Part shown: positions 6,679 to 13,095 of the stretch, piece after piece
Position numbering within the stretch: the first letter of the stretch is position 1
Layout: every line of letters starts with the position of its first letter
Source of the DNA: Lentisphaerota bacterium
GTDB taxonomy: Bacteria > Verrucomicrobiota > Lentisphaeria > Oligosphaerales > PUNB01
Direction: 5' to 3'
DNA: 16,468 nt
NCBI GenBank assembly: GCA_003552565.1
Contig: PUNB01000200.1
Coordinates: forward strand, 1-16,468
The notes under the pieces: generated by a model
What the model was told of the DNA's origin: nothing
Databases searched by the model: none
The model's input: the letters and a program-made list of their open reading frames with translations, nothing else
Made by a program: the position numbers and the translations under genes

Positions 6679-6708
6679 TTGAACTACAGTGGAAATATCG
6701 TTTATAGA
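6679..6708 (+). promoter_or_regulatory. Possible promoter of the kinase-led operon
   Basis: TTGAAC (6679-6684) and TATAGA (6703-6708) are separated by 18 bp, which fits a sigma70-type promoter. It lies about 55 bases before the GTG start of the kinase gene and after the last repeat, the expected place. The match is partial and was found by eye. Confidence 0.4.
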
Positions 6709-6766
6709 AGCTAAGTTTATTATTTAAGGTTTCGTATGACGCTGAGTTGAGAATCGGAGTCCTTTT

Positions 6767-7576
6767 GTGTTGCGTAAAGATTTAAAAATGGTGCGCTCGA
6801 TCAGGGGCGGGGGTATGGCTCGGTTAACCCTTTCCCGGGGGCCGGAAGGGAAGGATTATGTTTTGCGGGAACTCAGTCAGGATCTAATTCTGAAGCCGCG
6901 TTTCCGCCGGTGTTTTATCAACGGTATGCGCATTCGCGAGGCGCTTTCGCCGCATCCTTATATCCTTGAATCAAGAGGAAAAAGGGTTTATCGTCTGGTT
7001 CCTTATGAGGTGATTGATTACATCAGCGGCGGCAGTCTGGCTGAAATGATTTCAGGGCGACACCCTGAAGTTCAGAATCACCACTTGGATATATTGCGAC
7101 AGTTGTCTTCCGCTCTGGCGCACATGCATAATCGGCAGATGGTGCATCTTGATGTTAAAGCGGAAAATATTTTAGTGGAGGCTGATTCCCGCCTGCACAC
7201 TGTACATATTCGTTTGACGGACTTTGATTTGACCCAAGTTCTGACGCGTCGTCGCCGGAAAGTACGGGCCGGAACCGCTGGTTACATGGCGCCGGAACAG
7301 TTGAACAGAGGACGGGTCGATTATGGTAACGATATTTTCGCTTTCGGGGTGGTGGCCTATTATTTGGTGAGCGGCAAAATGCCCTTTTCCGGTTTTTCTC
7401 CGGAACACGCCAGGCGTGTTCAAGCGGATCCGCGCCGCAACGCTGTGCCGATCGGCCGGCTTTGTTCAGGTCTGGCAGCTCGTTTGGAGCGGATTATTAT
7501 GGATTGCCTGGAAAAGGAACCGGTTAAAAGGTTTCCATCCATGGCTTATCTGGAACAGGAATTAAGGAGAGTCTGA
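6767..7576 (+). CDS. Hanks-type Ser/Thr protein kinase with degenerate catalytic motifs
   Basis: The 269-residue product is a lone cytoplasmic kinase domain with no membrane segment or C-terminal sensor domain. Conserved parts include the catalytic loop HLDVKAEN (127-134), with Asp129, Lys131 and Asn134 kept, GTAGYMAPEQ (169-178), the DIFAFGVVAYYLVSGKMPF helix and the C-lobe RFPSM segment. Three key sites deviate: the beta3 Lys position reads Arg34 (YVLREL), the metal-binding DFG reads DFD (152-154), and HRD reads HLD. The glycine loop (IRGGGMARL, 12-20) is imperfect, and I see no clear alpha-C Glu at its usual distance. It may be a weak kinase or a pseudokinase. The GTG start is supported by GGAG 7 bases upstream. 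It heads the plus-strand operon and ends 3 bp before the L,D-transpeptidase gene, which suggests that enzyme or cell-wall synthesis as a partner; this is inference. Confidence 0.85.
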   Translation: MLRKDLKMVRSIRGGGMARLTLSRGPEGKDYVLRELSQDLILKPRFRRCFINGMRIREALSPHPYILESRGKRVYRLVPYEVIDYISGGSLAEMISGRHPEVQNHHLDILRQLSSALAHMHNRQMVHLDVKAENILVEADSRLHTVHIRLTDFDLTQVLTRRRRKVRAGTAGYMAPEQLNRGRVDYGNDIFAFGVVAYYLVSGKMPFSGFSPEHARRVQADPRRNAVPIGRLCSGLAARLERIIMDCLEKEPVKRFPSMAYLEQELRRV

Positions 7577-7579
7577 GAA

Positions 7580-8569
7580 GTGTATTGGTATGTGAAGCTG
7601 ATTCTTTTTTTGATTGTTTTGACGATTCTGCTGCTGATTGGCCGATGTTCCTACAATCGGCTGATCGCGCCTCGGCTGGACAGGGAGCCGGAACCCTCTG
7701 AAGTGACTGAAGACGAGGAAGATGTTGAGCTGGAGGATCACGCTCTGCCGGGCGCGGAAATTGATCCTGGTATTGAGGAATTGTCTTCCGAGGGGCGCCG
7801 TCTTCTGGAGCGGGCGGAATCGCAGCTGGACGGGGGCAACCTGATCGCGGCCCGCTCGCAGGCTCGCAGGGTTCTGCGCGATCATCAGCCGCGAAAGTTC
7901 AGCGATCCATGGAGAAAAGCCGCGGAAATAATCAGTAAGGTAAACACAAAGTTGATCAATAGTGATATTCCGGCACCTGAGAAAGAAAGATATCAAGTGC
8001 GCTCCGGAGATTCCCTGGCGCGAATCGCCAGGCGCTTCGGAACTACGGTGGAAGCCATCCAGAGGATGAATAATATTGAGCCGGAGCAGTCGCATATTTA
8101 TCCGGGTATGACCTTGTTCATTCATTCGGGGGACTGGTCGATCCTGGTCAGCAAGGAGAATTTCGCTTTGGTGCTGTATGACGGCGAGGAGCTTTTCAAG
8201 GTATATGATGTAGGCATAGGCCGTCAGGATCGCACCCCGGCGGGAACTTTTGTGATTCACAATAAACTGCGGGAACCGGTGTGGACTCCCCCTGGCAGGA
8301 GAATTCCTTACGGAGACCCGGAAAATGTCCTGGGTACCCGCTGGCTCGGGCTGCTGCCGACAGGCGAGACGAACACAGCCTTGACCGGCTACGGTATTCA
8401 CGGCACCTGGGAGCCGGAGACCATAGGCACGGCGGCCAGCCAAGGATGCGTCCGCATGAAGAACGAAGATGTCAATGAACTGTATGATCTTATTCCCCAT
8501 CCGCCTTCCAACCGGGAGCGGCTGCGCGAAAATCCGCGAAAAGGGGTCGAAGTAATCATTGAGGAGTAG
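7580..8569 (+). CDS. LysM-containing L,D-transpeptidase (YkuD domain)
   Basis: This envelope enzyme of 329 residues is predicted to make 3-3 cross-links in peptidoglycan or to attach proteins to it. A single N-terminal membrane anchor (about 5-20) is followed by an acidic linker (33-62), a helical TPR-like stretch (66-128), a LysM peptidoglycan-binding domain (138-182, starting YQVRSGDSLARIA) and the YkuD catalytic domain (186-327). The catalytic motif is complete: His274-Gly275 and then Ser287-x-Gly-Cys290-x-Arg292 in ASQGCVRM. The GTG start is backed by AAGGAG 10 bases upstream. The catalytic side would face the periplasm. It follows the kinase gene after 3 bp and precedes accA by 7 bp, so co-transcription is likely. 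Confidence 0.93.
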   Translation: MYWYVKLILFLIVLTILLLIGRCSYNRLIAPRLDREPEPSEVTEDEEDVELEDHALPGAEIDPGIEELSSEGRRLLERAESQLDGGNLIAARSQARRVLRDHQPRKFSDPWRKAAEIISKVNTKLINSDIPAPEKERYQVRSGDSLARIARRFGTTVEAIQRMNNIEPEQSHIYPGMTLFIHSGDWSILVSKENFALVLYDGEELFKVYDVGIGRQDRTPAGTFVIHNKLREPVWTPPGRRIPYGDPENVLGTRWLGLLPTGETNTALTGYGIHGTWEPETIGTAASQGCVRMKNEDVNELYDLIPHPPSNRERLRENPRKGVEVIIEE

Positions 8570-8576
8570 TAGGCTG

Positions 8577-9530
8577 ATGGCGAACTCTTTGGAATTTGAA
8601 AAGCCGATACATGAATTGGAACAGAAAGTGCGGGAGCTGCGGGAGTTCAGCAACACCCAGAATGTAGATGTGGCTCACGGTATCAAACTGCTGGAAGATC
8701 GCATAGAAGAAGAGAGGAAAAGAATTTTTTCTCAGCTGACTCCCTGGCAGCAGGTGCAGTTGGCTCGGCATCCTGACCGCCCTTATTTTCGGGATTACAT
8801 TGAACGGCTGTTCACGGATTTTCTGGAATTGCACGGTGATCGGCGGTATTCCGATGACCAGGCCATGGTAGGCGGGTTCGCACGTTTTGAAGGAGAGCCG
8901 GTGATGCTGGTCGGCACACAGAAAGGACGGAATCTTCAGGAAAACGTTCGCGTCAACTTCGGCTGCGCGCATCCCGAGGGTTACCGCAAGGCTTTAAGGT
9001 TAATGGAAATGGCGGAACGGGCCCGAACTCCTATTCTCTCTTTCATTGACACTCCAGGAGCTTACCCCGGCATTGGAGCGGAGGAACGGCATATCGCCGA
9101 AGCTATAGCCGTCAACCTTAGAGAGATGTTTAACTTCACCGTGCCGATGATCGCTGTCGTGATCGGCGAGGGGGGCAGCGGCGGCGCTCTGGGGATCGGT
9201 GTCGGCAATCGAGTGCTGATCCTTCAGCACGCTTACTATTCGGTGATTACTCCGGAGGGGTGTGCCGCGATTCTCTGGCGTGATGGAGCCGCGGCACCCG
9301 AGGCGGCGGAGGCGTTAAAATTGACAAGCCGCGATCTTAAACGAATGGATATCATTGATGAAATTATCCCTGAACCTCTCGGCGGCGCCAATATAGATTG
9401 GGATGAGGCCGCTGAAAATGTACGAAAGGTGCTGAAAAAACACTTGACTGAGCTCAGGCGGATGGATGCTGAGAAGCTGCAGGAAGAGCGTTACCGGAAA
9501 TTCCGAAAAATGGGTGTTTTCAGTGAGTGA
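8577..9530 (+). CDS. accA: Acetyl-CoA carboxylase carboxyltransferase subunit alpha
   Basis: AccA forms, with AccD, the carboxyltransferase that moves the carboxyl group from biotin to acetyl-CoA to give malonyl-CoA, the first step of fatty acid synthesis. The 317-residue length is normal. Family signatures are clear: an N-terminal coiled coil (LEQKVRELREF), the TPWQQVQLARHPDRPY block, ELHGDRRYSDDQAMVGG, FIDTPGAYPGIGAEERHIAEAIA, and the glycine-rich IGEGGSGGALGIGVGNRV followed by YYSVITPEGCAAILW. The ATG at 8577 follows GAGGAG by 10 bases; an upstream TTG at 8559 would overlap the ribosome binding site and is unlikely. accD is not next to it in this window. Its stop codon overlaps the start of the acetyltransferase gene. 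Confidence 0.97.
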   Translation: MANSLEFEKPIHELEQKVRELREFSNTQNVDVAHGIKLLEDRIEEERKRIFSQLTPWQQVQLARHPDRPYFRDYIERLFTDFLELHGDRRYSDDQAMVGGFARFEGEPVMLVGTQKGRNLQENVRVNFGCAHPEGYRKALRLMEMAERARTPILSFIDTPGAYPGIGAEERHIAEAIAVNLREMFNFTVPMIAVVIGEGGSGGALGIGVGNRVLILQHAYYSVITPEGCAAILWRDGAAAPEAAEALKLTSRDLKRMDIIDEIIPEPLGGANIDWDEAAENVRKVLKKHLTELRRMDAEKLQEERYRKFRKMGVFSE

Positions 9531-10026
9531 ACAAGCAGGAAAAACTGAGACGGAGGCGGTACAGGGCCGAACCAGACCGGCAGCTCGGAAAGATGTCGGT
9601 CCGATCGCGGCGCTTTTGAGCGAAGCCGCGGAAAAGGGGCTGGTTTTACCTAGGACAGAGAGGGAAATAATAGAAAACCTGGATAATTTTCTGGTTTTTG
9701 AACTGGCCGAAGAAACGGTTGGTTGTGTGGCATTGCGCGATTTCGGGGAAGGCCTTTTCGAAGTACGTTCCTTGGTGGTTCGGGAGGATGTATCCGGCAG
9801 GAGAATCGGCTCTCGGTTGGTAAAGGATGTGGTGGAGACGGTCAGGTTGAGGGAAGGTAACGAAATATTTTCTCTGACCTACCGGCCGGGATTGTTTCAG
9901 AGACAGGGGTTCAATCTGGTGGATAAGAACAGGTTTCCACAGAAAGTATGGAGCGATTGTTCCATTTGCCGGAAACGCGATAATTGCGATGAAATCGCCA
10001 TGCTTTTGCGGTTGGAACATAGTTAG
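9523..10026 (+). CDS. GNAT N-acetyltransferase, ArgA-like (N-acetylglutamate synthase type)
   Basis: This is a GNAT-fold acetyltransferase of about 167 residues. The CoA-binding motif A lies in SLVVREDVSGRRIGSRLV. The C-terminus FPQKVWSDCSICRKRDNCDE, with three cysteines, is typical of short ArgA-like proteins that acetylate glutamate in arginine synthesis. The start is uncertain: GTG at 9523 (chosen, overlapping the accA stop) and GTG at 9514 both lack a clear ribosome binding site, so translational coupling to accA is likely. No other arginine genes are in the window, so the glutamate substrate is inferred from family resemblance only. The C-x2-C-x4-C cluster could bind a metal. Its TAG stop lies inside copy A of the palindromic repeat at 10024. 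Confidence 0.8.
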   Translation: MSEQAGKTETEAVQGRTRPAARKDVGPIAALLSEAAEKGLVLPRTEREIIENLDNFLVFELAEETVGCVALRDFGEGLFEVRSLVVREDVSGRRIGSRLVKDVVETVRLREGNEIFSLTYRPGLFQRQGFNLVDKNRFPQKVWSDCSICRKRDNCDEIAMLLRLEHS

Positions 10027-10043
10027 ACCCCATCCGGAAAGGT
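10024..10043. repeat. Intercistronic REP-like element, half copy A
   Basis: TAGACCCCATCCGGAAAGGT matches the reverse complement of the right arm of copy C (12161-12180) at 19 of 20 positions. Only one arm is present. It begins with the stop codon of the acetyltransferase gene, and its GGAAAGG (10036-10042) lies 11 bases before the rsmE ATG, so the repeat appears to supply the ribosome binding site. Confidence 0.6.
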
Positions 10044-10053
10044 ATCAATTTTT

Positions 10054-10773
10054 ATGCGTAATTTTTATCTGGCCGATATTCCTCAGCCTGGGGATCATGG
10101 TTCATTGTCAGAAGATGAATCTCGGCACGCGGTAAAAGTGCTGCGAATTAAAGAATCTGACAGGTTCAGGCTGCTGGACGGAGAAGGTACGGCGGCAGAG
10201 GCGGTGGTATGTGCGGTTGCTGGTTCCCGCTCTCAGCCGCGGGTGAATTTCCGGGTGCTGAGCAAAGAACGCCGATCCAGGTCTTTTCCCGCCATTCATT
10301 TGTACACGGCACCGCCGCGTGCTCGGCAGATGGATTATTTGATTCAAGCGGCGACAAGCTTAGGAGTAAAGCATATCCAGCCGGTGAGATGTGAGCGAGG
10401 GGTGGCTGAACCAGCTTCCGCGGAATCAGTTGAACGCTGGCGCAAGCAGGCGGTCAGTGCCGTCAAACAATCGGGCAATCCCTTTCTGCCGGCTGTTTCT
10501 CCATTGCAGGATTTCGGGGACTGTCTGCGGCAGGGAGTGCCGGGGTTCTTCGGTGAACAGCTGAGTGGAGAAGGAGAGTGGATGAGCCGTCAAGACATAC
10601 CGGACACGTGTTCATTATGGGTCGGCCCCGAAGGAGGTTTTACGGAAACGGAGAAGGAAAAATTGCGACATGCCGGAGTGAGGCCGATGAATGTCGGTTC
10701 CTGGATCATGCGGGTGGAGACGGCGGTTCCTGTTCTGATGGCCAATTTAATCGGAGCGAAAATCGAAAAATGA
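10054..10773 (+). CDS. rsmE: 16S rRNA (uracil1498-N3)-methyltransferase
   Basis: RsmE is a SPOUT-class methyltransferase that uses S-adenosylmethionine to methylate U1498 of 16S rRNA in the small subunit. The 239-residue product begins MRNFYL, carries the N-terminal PUA-like domain (about 1-70, with SRHAVKVLRIKESD), then LGVKHIQPVRCERG and RWRKQAVSAVKQSG. The cofactor-binding knot is seen in LWVGPEGGFTETE and the C-terminal SWIMRVETAVPV, equivalent to LGxRILRxETA in other members. Length is normal. Its ribosome binding site seems to lie within a copy of the repeat at 10024-10043. Its stop codon overlaps the next gene's ATG (ATGA), so the two are translationally coupled. Confidence 0.95.
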   Translation: MRNFYLADIPQPGDHGSLSEDESRHAVKVLRIKESDRFRLLDGEGTAAEAVVCAVAGSRSQPRVNFRVLSKERRSRSFPAIHLYTAPPRARQMDYLIQAATSLGVKHIQPVRCERGVAEPASAESVERWRKQAVSAVKQSGNPFLPAVSPLQDFGDCLRQGVPGFFGEQLSGEGEWMSRQDIPDTCSLWVGPEGGFTETEKEKLRHAGVRPMNVGSWIMRVETAVPVLMANLIGAKIEK

Positions 10774-11564
10774 ACTCTTTTTTTCTGTCAATACCCGATC
10801 AGCAGGCTGAACAGTGGCTGCATGTACTTGCCGATATTGATTCTTCTTGTCAGCTTGAGCTCTCTTTTGACGTTTTAAATCGCACTGAGCTGATGGAGAA
10901 CATAGCCGTAAAAGATTTGAAAATCGCTGCGGTGCGTTACCCTCTGGTGCCGGAGATTACTAGAAATGTAGGCAAGCTCTCCGATCCCATGCGGCAGCAG
11001 GCGCTGTACATGTTTAGAGAACGCGTCGCACTCCTTCACGGTCGCGAAATTGATAAAACAATCATTGATGCGGGATTCGGCAGGCCGGAGATGGTGGAGT
11101 CGGGCGGCGGCTTTGATGAGAAAGTCAACTTTATTAAGGAATTAATGCCGGCGGCGGCTTCTTATGAAGTACAGGTTTGTTTGCGTTCCCGTTTTCCCCC
11201 CGCTTACCCAGGTGATCCTCAGTGGGATCATGTTGGAAACATTATCCACGAGGTAATGCATCCTAATTGCCGGTTGGCGCTTGATTTATTTCCGAATGAA
11301 ACTGAACCGGAGTTTTCGCCACAGAGGTTTCTGCGCGAGTGCGGGTACCACATCGCTCTTATTCGATTTAATTTCGACCCGCTGGCGAATGAAGCTTTGT
11401 CGACCGAACTCATGAGTTCCTGGCGACAAGCTTTGGAGAAATATAATTTTCGCGGCGACATTGGATTGCGGCTTTTGGGAGAAATGAATTCGGAGCAGAT
11501 AACAGGAATCGTCCCGCGGCTGCGAGCACCCGTTCAGGCTTTGTTGAAATCCGAATCTCGTTAA
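10770..11564 (+). CDS. Hypothetical protein, possible TIM-barrel (xylose-isomerase-like) fold
   Basis: I do not firmly recognise this 264-residue protein. Alternating hydrophobic strands and helices recur: LKIAAVRYPLV, KTIIDAGFG, YEVQVCLRSRF, CRLALDLFPNE, IALIRFNFDP and GDIGLRLLGEM. The order resembles sugar-phosphate isomerase/epimerase (AP endonuclease 2-type) barrels, and LALDLFPNE lies where they often have a metal ligand. The usual set of His/Glu/Asp metal ligands is not complete by eye, so it may be a non-catalytic member or another fold. There is no signal peptide or membrane segment. The ATG overlaps the rsmE stop (ATGA), which fixes the start and couples it to rsmE. Function unknown. 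Confidence 0.7.
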   Translation: MNSFFLSIPDQQAEQWLHVLADIDSSCQLELSFDVLNRTELMENIAVKDLKIAAVRYPLVPEITRNVGKLSDPMRQQALYMFRERVALLHGREIDKTIIDAGFGRPEMVESGGGFDEKVNFIKELMPAAASYEVQVCLRSRFPPAYPGDPQWDHVGNIIHEVMHPNCRLALDLFPNETEPEFSPQRFLRECGYHIALIRFNFDPLANEALSTELMSSWRQALEKYNFRGDIGLRLLGEMNSEQITGIVPRLRAPVQALLKSESR

Positions 11565-11576
11565 TTTCCGCTAGCG

Positions 11577-11628
11577 AGACCCCGTCCGGAAAGATGTCGC
11601 CCCCGTGAGACTTTTTCGGACGTGGGCT
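11577..11628. repeat. Intercistronic REP-like element, copy B
   Basis: The left arm AGACCCCGTCCGGAAAGAT (11577-11595) and the right arm (11605-11628, starting GTGAGACTTTTTCGGACG) form an imperfect hairpin. It fills half of the 102-bp gap between the TIM-barrel-like and zinc-ribbon genes. The left arm matches copies A and C closely; the right arm has decayed. Confidence 0.65.
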
Positions 11629-11666
11629 GACAAGTCCATGAATCATCACGACAAGAGGTTTCGGAC

Positions 11667-12095
11667 ATGAACCAATCTTTAAATTCATTTAATGACGGAG
11701 GGGGGGATGCATCAGCCGGGGAATCATCTTTGCGGGCGCATGTTGATTTCGCCTGCCAGGAAGAGGATTGTCGGGCGTCAATTGAATTCAATGTCATGCA
11801 GCTAGAAGAGTCTGATGGTGTTGTCAGCTGTCCGGTGTGCCGGCGGCAGTATCATTTCGATCAGGATTTTCTAAACAAGCTGCGGCGGCTGCGGGTGCTG
11901 ATTTTCGCTATTCGGGGCGCCGGTGATATGTTGGGGAATATCAATGTGGCTGTGCAGACTATGACGCATGAAGTCAAGATACCGTACAATCTTCTACTCA
12001 CCCGGATGAATACCGTGATTACTCTCGACGTGGGCGGAAAAAATGTCGATTTCAATTTTCGCATTGAACCGCTGAATAACGGTTCTATGCATTAG
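11667..12095 (+). CDS. Hypothetical zinc-ribbon-like protein
   Basis: The family is not recognised. The 142-residue protein has a likely zinc ribbon: Cys30 and Cys35 (ACQEEDC), then Cys55 and Cys58 (SCPVC). A helix follows (FLNKLRRLRVLIFAIRGAGDMLG), and then a beta-rich C-terminal part with a notable run, EVKIPYNLLLTRMNTVITLD, ending FNFRIEPL. There is no membrane segment or signal peptide. The ATG at 11667 has AAGAGG 8 bases upstream. It sits between two copies of the palindromic repeat, so it may be expressed partly independently of its neighbours. The zinc ribbon suggests binding to nucleic acid or protein, but nothing more precise can be said. Confidence 0.75.
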   Translation: MNQSLNSFNDGGGDASAGESSLRAHVDFACQEEDCRASIEFNVMQLEESDGVVSCPVCRRQYHFDQDFLNKLRRLRVLIFAIRGAGDMLGNINVAVQTMTHEVKIPYNLLLTRMNTVITLDVGGKNVDFNFRIEPLNNGSMH

Positions 12096-12124
12096 TCTGA
12101 GGTTATGCGAAAAGGGGGCGGAAG

Positions 12125-12180
12125 CTAGATTGATCCCGTCCGGAGAGGTATTGCGTGAGACCTTTCCGGACGGGGTCTAG
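12125..12180. repeat. Intercistronic REP-like element, copy C (best-preserved hairpin)
   Basis: Positions 12135-12149 pair with 12160-12174 over 15 bp, with one G-T wobble and a 10-nt loop (12150-12159). GGAGAGG in the left arm looks like a ribosome binding site for a GTG at 12155, but in the folded form it pairs with the right arm. No T-run follows directly, so it is not an evident terminator. Confidence 0.75.
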
Positions 12181-12259
12181 ATTAAGGCGATATGCAGACA
12201 TAATTCATCTATACAGATTGTTCACTCATTCGTTTTATGAACTGGCGAGGTTATTGTTT

Positions 12260-13084
12260 ATGCCCACAACTGCCGAAAAGGTCTTTCAGCGGGGCAGTCG
12301 AACTTATTATTGCAGTTCTTTCTTTTTTCCGCCCGCGGTGAGGAAAGACGTGGCTATCCTTTACGCTTTTGTGCGCATAGCGGATGATTTTGTCGATGCG
12401 CGCCCGCAGGACGCGGAGGGGTTTCGTCGGTTTCGGGACAATTATTATCGGGCCTGGCGCCAAAAGGAGGCCATAGGCGATGAGGTGATAGACCGATTCG
12501 TTGATCTGCAGGAAAGGCGTCGTTTCGATCCGCAATGGACGAAGGCATTTCTGAGCTCCATGGAAATGGATTTGTCGAAAACCGTTTATCACAGTTTAGC
12601 CGAGACCTTGGAATATATTTATGGTTCCGCCGAGGTGATTGGACTGTTTATGTCCCGGATCATGGATTTGCCGGAGACCGCTTATGAAAGTGCCGCACGT
12701 TTAGGCCGGGCAATGCAGTATATTAATTTTATCCGCGACCTGCAAGAGGATTTACAGCTGGGCCGTCAGTATTTACCGACCGCTTCCAGCGGTCTGCCGG
12801 ACTTAAAGGCGGAAACAGCGGCCCGATGCCCGGAATTATTTGTCGATTTCATCAGGACGGAAATTGAGCGTTATGATCAATGGCAGCGGGAGGCTGAAGC
12901 CGGTTATCGTTTTCTGCCCGCCAAATGCCGAGTGCCGATAGCCACCGCGGCTGATATGTATCGCTGGACGGCTGGGAAGATCAGGGCGAATCCTTTTGTT
13001 GTTTATGAGCGCAAAGTTAAACCCGGCAAAACACGGATATTGTTCACCGGCCTGATGAATATTGTACGCTGGCAAACGTCATAA
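12260..13084 (+). CDS. Squalene/phytoene synthase family protein
   Basis: Members of this family condense two prenyl diphosphates head-to-head (farnesyl or geranylgeranyl units) to make squalene, hydroxysqualene or phytoene for hopanoids or carotenoids. Both Asp-rich motifs that bind the diphosphate-magnesium complex are intact: DDFVD (42-46) and RDLQED (159-164, Asp160 and Asp164), the latter followed by GRQYLP. The N-terminal SRTYYCSSFFFPPAVRKDVAILYAFVRIAD block is typical. I chose the ATG at 12260 (274 residues), which has GCGAGG 9 bases upstream. A GTG at 12155 would add 35 residues encoded by the repeat, with no family resemblance. The product cannot be told, since no desaturase, cyclase or second copy is in the window. 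It ends 11 bp before the ABC ATPase gene. Confidence 0.92.
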   Translation: MPTTAEKVFQRGSRTYYCSSFFFPPAVRKDVAILYAFVRIADDFVDARPQDAEGFRRFRDNYYRAWRQKEAIGDEVIDRFVDLQERRRFDPQWTKAFLSSMEMDLSKTVYHSLAETLEYIYGSAEVIGLFMSRIMDLPETAYESAARLGRAMQYINFIRDLQEDLQLGRQYLPTASSGLPDLKAETAARCPELFVDFIRTEIERYDQWQREAEAGYRFLPAKCRVPIATAADMYRWTAGKIRANPFVVYERKVKPGKTRILFTGLMNIVRWQTS

Positions 13085-13095
13085 TTCAATTATAT

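Larger units (their letters stand above)
5715..6766. other. 1.05-kb repeat-rich intergenic region, no gene seen
   Basis: No ORF here has a ribosome binding site and protein-like composition; the longest are by-products of the repeats. Contents in order: a fragment of the 58-bp repeat (5724-5736), the CACAAAAA micro-array (5744-5778), nested inverted repeats (5782-5999), a 25-bp perfect inverted repeat (6062-6137), CACGGAT units (about 6194-6218), a second 58-bp repeat (6284-6341), a 7-bp GC hairpin (6376-6393), period-10 arrays (6535-6604) and, last, the likely promoter of the downstream operon (6679-6708). Confidence 0.8.

Noticed and set aside
3141..6766. CRISPR array in the repeat-rich spacers
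   Set aside because: The repeats are not evenly spaced identical units with unique spacers, and no cas gene is present.
7562..8656. A 364-codon open frame on the minus strand opposite the L,D-transpeptidase gene
   Set aside because: The plus strand carries intact LysM and YkuD motifs with a good ribosome binding site. The antisense frame gives low-complexity, family-less protein and is a shadow.
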